16,693 nt of DNA. Source: CAYPZL01 sp964415045 (GTDB lineage Bacteria; Planctomycetota; Phycisphaerae; Sedimentisphaerales; Anaerobacaceae). The DNA lies in contig CAYPZL010000126.1 in NCBI GenBank assembly GCA_964415045.1, forward strand, positions 1-16,693, in the 5' to 3' direction. Positions 14,135 to 16,693 of the stretch are shown piece after piece; the stretch's first letter is position 1, and each line of letters begins with the position of its first letter. The notes under the pieces are model-generated. The model searched no databases and had not been told where the DNA came from. It worked only from the letters and a program-made list of their open reading frames with translations. Both the position numbers and the translations under genes were made by a program.

Positions 14135-14658
14135 CAAAGAACGCGCTGCCGCTCAAAGCGGTTTTGGTTGACGAGGGCCTTATCGTTCGCAGCTCGGGTG
14201 AGTTGATCGCGGGTTTTGGAGCCCGCCGGGGAAAGGTGATTCCCGACGAGCGGGGCCGGCTCGGAGAGATCCTGCGGGCCGACGATCCGTGGTTTGAGAA
14301 ATTCGGCCAGGTCTATTTCACCACGACCTACCCCGGCGTGGTCAAGGCGTGGCATTATCACCGAAAACAGACCGATCACTTCTATGTCGTACGCGGCACG
14401 ATCAAGATCGGTCTCCACGATGCGCGAGAAGATTCGCCGACCCGCGGCACGGTGCACGAGATCTATTTGGGCGAGCACTGTCCCGGCCTGGTCCGCATCC
14501 CGCCGGGCGTGCAGCACGGATGGATGTGCGTCGGCCAGACGGAGGCGTACATCGTAAATATCGTCTCCGAGCCGTACAACAGGGCCGAACCCGACGAGTT
14601 CCGCACGCACCCGCACGACAACGATATCCCCTATGACTGGACGCGTCGGGATGGCTGA
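14131..14658 (+). CDS. rmlC: dTDP-4-dehydrorhamnose 3,5-epimerase family protein
   Basis: A cupin epimerase that converts dTDP-4-keto-6-deoxyglucose to the L-rhamno form, the third pathway step. The 175 residues include PDERGRLGEIL (38-48), FGQVYFTTTYPGVVKAWHYH (58-77) with His75 at the catalytic-histidine position, HFYVVRGTIKIGLHDAR (83-99) and IPPGVQHGW (123-131). It is diverged from enteric RmlC: the usual RGLHYQ reads KAWHYH. It could act as a 3-epimerase only, but its place between rmlA and rmlD argues for RmlC. It overlaps rmlA by 4 nt and rmlD by 8 nt. GGGAG lies upstream, inside the end of rmlA. Confidence 0.85.
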   Translation: MTKNALPLKAVLVDEGLIVRSSGELIAGFGARRGKVIPDERGRLGEILRADDPWFEKFGQVYFTTTYPGVVKAWHYHRKQTDHFYVVRGTIKIGLHDAREDSPTRGTVHEIYLGEHCPGLVRIPPGVQHGWMCVGQTEAYIVNIVSEPYNRAEPDEFRTHPHDNDIPYDWTRRDG

Positions 14659-15493
14659 CCCGGTCGTAGCGATTTTAGGGGCCGCGGGGATGTTGGGCAC
14701 CGATCTGGTGGCTGCGTGTGAAGAACGTGGGATCGTCGCGCGGGCCTGCGACTTGCCCGCGTTTGACATCGCCGACGCGACGCAGCTCCGGCGGGCCATC
14801 GATGGGGCGGATGCCGTGATCAACTGCGCCGCCTATACGAACGTTGACGGGGCCGAGACACAGTCGGACCTGGCGTACCGCGTCAACGCCGAAGCGGTGG
14901 GGTGGTTGGGGACCTTCGCGCGCGATGCCGGTGTATGGGTACTGCATTTCAGCACGGATTTCGTTTTTGACGGTCGGCAGGACAGGCCGTACGTGGAAAC
15001 CGACGAGCCGAATCCGATCAACGAGTACGGCCGGAGCAAGCTGGCCGGCGAGCAGCGCCTGCTGGAGAGCGGCTGCCCGTGCTGTATTGTGCGCATCGAG
15101 TGGACCTATGGCCTGCACGGAAAGAACTTCGTAACGAAGGTGATCGAGCGCGCCGGGCAGGGAGGAAGCCTCAAGGTCGTGGACGATCAGGTCGGTTCTC
15201 CGACGGCCACGACCGAGGTAGCCGCCACGGCCTGCACGCTTCTGGAACGACGAGCCGAGGGGCTCTTCCACTTTGCCGGCGCCGGATATGCCAGCCGCTT
15301 CGAGGTGGCCAGGTTCATTATCGAGCGACGCACGCCGCAGACCGAGTTGTCGGCTTGCCGCAGCAGCGATTTTGTCACGCCGGCACAACGCCCGTTGAAC
15401 AGCCGGTTCGATTGCGGTAAGATTCGCCCTTTGTTAGCACAGCCGATTCGGCCCTGGCAGGAAGCCCTCGAATCTTTTTTGAGGCAACTATGA
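14651..15493 (+). CDS. rmlD: dTDP-4-dehydrorhamnose reductase
   Basis: This NAD(P)H-dependent SDR-type reductase makes dTDP-L-rhamnose in the last step. In 280 residues it shows the nucleotide loop GAAGMLG (10-16), CAAYTNVDGAE (59-69), STDFVFDG (101-108) with catalytic Thr102, the Tyr126/Lys130 pair in YGRSK, and the C-terminal VVDDQVGSPT (176-185). ATG at 14651 overlaps the rmlC stop. An in-frame ATG at 14633 would add six residues; the later start is preferred because the Rossmann strand follows it closely. Its stop overlaps the rmlB start as ATGA. Confidence 0.93.
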   Translation: MADPVVAILGAAGMLGTDLVAACEERGIVARACDLPAFDIADATQLRRAIDGADAVINCAAYTNVDGAETQSDLAYRVNAEAVGWLGTFARDAGVWVLHFSTDFVFDGRQDRPYVETDEPNPINEYGRSKLAGEQRLLESGCPCCIVRIEWTYGLHGKNFVTKVIERAGQGGSLKVVDDQVGSPTATTEVAATACTLLERRAEGLFHFAGAGYASRFEVARFIIERRTPQTELSACRSSDFVTPAQRPLNSRFDCGKIRPLLAQPIRPWQEALESFLRQL

Positions 15494-16503
15494 AAAGCAT
15501 TCTGGTGACAGGTGGCGCCGGCTTCATCGGAAGCAATTTCGTTCGGATGGTGCTGTCGGAGCATCCCGATGTTGTCGTTGTGAACCTCGATAAGCTGACC
15601 TATGCAGGGAACCTGGAGAACCTCGCGGAGTATGTTGACCACGACCGGCATAAGTTCGTCGCGGGAGACATTTGCGACGGCCCGCTCGTGGAGAGGCTCA
15701 TCGACGAGCACCGGGTCGAGGCGATTGTCAATTTTGCCGCGGAAAGCCACGTGGATCGCTCCATCACCGGGCCGAAGATTTTCATCGAGACGAACGTCAC
15801 CGGCACGCTGACCCTGCTGGAAGCCGCCCGCGACAAGAAGGTCGATCAGTTTCTTCAGGTCTCTACCGACGAGGTTTATGGAGCGCTGGGGCCCGAGGGG
15901 ATGTTCACGGAGCAGACGCCGCTGAGTCCGAACTCCCCATATTCAGCGAGCAAGGCGGCGGCCGATCTCCTCGTGCAGGCTTTCGGTCACACCTGGGGGA
16001 TTCGGTACAACATCACGCGTTGCTCCAACAACTACGGCCCGTACCAGTTTCCCGAGAAGCTCATCCCGTTGATGATCAACAACGCTCTGAATGACGAGGA
16101 GCTGCCGGTCTACGGCGACGGTCTGTACGTTCGCGACTGGCTGTACGTGTACGATCACTGCACGGCGATTTGGCGCGTGCTGGAGCAGGCGCCGCCGGGA
16201 GAAACCTATAATATCGGCGGCTGTAACGAAAAGGCCAATCTCGAAGTGATCGACATCATCCTGCAGCGGCTCGACAAGCCCAGGAGCCTGATCCGCCATG
16301 TCAAAGACCGGCTCGGACACGATCGCCGCTATGCCATCGACGCCGGCAAGATCATCAGCGAACTGGGCTGGAAGCCCTCGGTGACGTTTGAAGAGGGAAT
16401 GGCCCGGACGATCGACTGGTATCTTCAGAACGCTGGGTGGCTGGCCAACGTCGTTTCCGGCGATTATCAGAAATACTACGAGTCGATGTACAAGAACCGG
16501 TAA
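15490..16503 (+). CDS. rmlB: dTDP-glucose 4,6-dehydratase
   Basis: It converts dTDP-glucose to dTDP-4-keto-6-deoxyglucose (second pathway step) with tightly bound NAD+. The 337 residues follow the family closely: GGAGFIGSN (8-16), DKLTYAGN (34-41), NFAAESHVDRS (81-91), STDEVYG (125-131) with the catalytic Thr126-Asp127-Glu128, YSASKA (151-156) with Tyr151 and Lys155, and RCSNNYGPYQFPEKLIP in the sugar-binding part. It starts inside the rmlD stop (ATGA) and is the last gene visible. The 190 nt behind it hold no gene, so the operon may end here or continue past the window. Confidence 0.97.
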   Translation: MKSILVTGGAGFIGSNFVRMVLSEHPDVVVVNLDKLTYAGNLENLAEYVDHDRHKFVAGDICDGPLVERLIDEHRVEAIVNFAAESHVDRSITGPKIFIETNVTGTLTLLEAARDKKVDQFLQVSTDEVYGALGPEGMFTEQTPLSPNSPYSASKAAADLLVQAFGHTWGIRYNITRCSNNYGPYQFPEKLIPLMINNALNDEELPVYGDGLYVRDWLYVYDHCTAIWRVLEQAPPGETYNIGGCNEKANLEVIDIILQRLDKPRSLIRHVKDRLGHDRRYAIDAGKIISELGWKPSVTFEEGMARTIDWYLQNAGWLANVVSGDYQKYYESMYKNR

Positions 16504-16528
16504 TCCGGACGCATTTTCGGGCGGCGCC

Positions 16529-16553
16529 CGGCCCGGCGGGACTTTCCGGGCCG
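16529..16553. other. GC-rich hairpin downstream of rmlB
   Basis: CGGCCCGG (16529-16536) and CCGGGCCG (16546-16553) form a perfect 8-bp stem with a 9-nt loop, 26 nt after the rmlB stop. No T-run follows, so it is not a standard intrinsic terminator. It may slow 3' decay or be a repeat element. Confidence 0.4.
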
Positions 16554-16693
16554 CGCGGCCCAAGCCTGGCGACGGCCCGCCACGAACCATCCTCCTTCCT
16601 CTCCCACCCGACCGGGGCACATCGGAAACACCAAAAAAGGCTCATCCGGTTTTCGGGTACTTTTTGAATCGACACCAGGCAAAGACCGGGGAC

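Noticed and set aside
1..16693. CRISPR array, toxin-antitoxin pair, phage or known defence system
   Set aside because: There are no spaced direct repeats and no cas, nuclease, reverse-transcriptase or paired small toxin genes. The Nudix, GNAT and YdeI genes alone do not make a defence module.

Overview
The window reads as ordinary chromosome of a GC-rich, Gram-negative-type bacterium. Several things point tentatively to Planctomycetota or a related PVC lineage: a large vSGLT-like Na+/sugar symporter next to a GHMP sugar kinase, a two-subunit PyrD/PyrK dihydroorotate dehydrogenase, an FG-GAP/VCBS fragment, and IS630-type debris. This assignment rests on gene style only; the window holds no rRNA or other phylogenetic anchor.

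The left half (56-8858) is entirely minus strand and reads right to left. The first unit is tsaD - larB - nnrD - AhpD-like (tRNA t6A synthesis, a nickel-pincer-cofactor enzyme, NAD(P)HX repair, and a small CxxC protein). tsaD starts only 7 nt after a near-consensus promoter, so its mRNA may be leaderless. larB lacks an ATG at the family start and probably begins at ATT. Next is a symporter gene with its own promoter (exact TATAAT) and a strong intrinsic terminator, then a galactokinase-like kinase with its own promoter, followed closely by pyrK and pyrD. Symporter plus kinase looks like a galactose (or related hexose) uptake and phosphorylation pair.

The middle (9069-12055) is plus strand: a probable NlpC/P60-type lipoprotein, a two-TM bacterial PH-domain protein, a YdeI/OmpD-associated protein, a Nudix hydrolase and a GNAT acetyltransferase. 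The last two are 6 nt apart. A terminator-like hairpin precedes the lipoprotein gene and may attenuate it.

From 12052 to about 13047 there is no intact large gene. The stretch holds an FG-GAP/VCBS fragment, an IS630 transposase fragment, nested inverted repeats, a perfect 12-bp palindrome, a 34-codon ORF that may be an HTH fragment, and a tandem 11-bp duplication. It looks like a decayed insertion zone. A minus-strand tRNA-Lys(UUU) follows, with its own promoter.

The right end (13406-16503) is a tightly overlapping rmlA-rmlC-rmlD-rmlB operon for dTDP-L-rhamnose, with a clear promoter and Shine-Dalgarno. It is probably the start of a surface-polysaccharide locus that continues past the window.

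I found no convincing undescribed multi-gene system. The most interesting items are the unusual start signals of tsaD and larB, the long insertions in the symporter and the lipoprotein, the leader hairpin, and the relic zone beside the tRNA.
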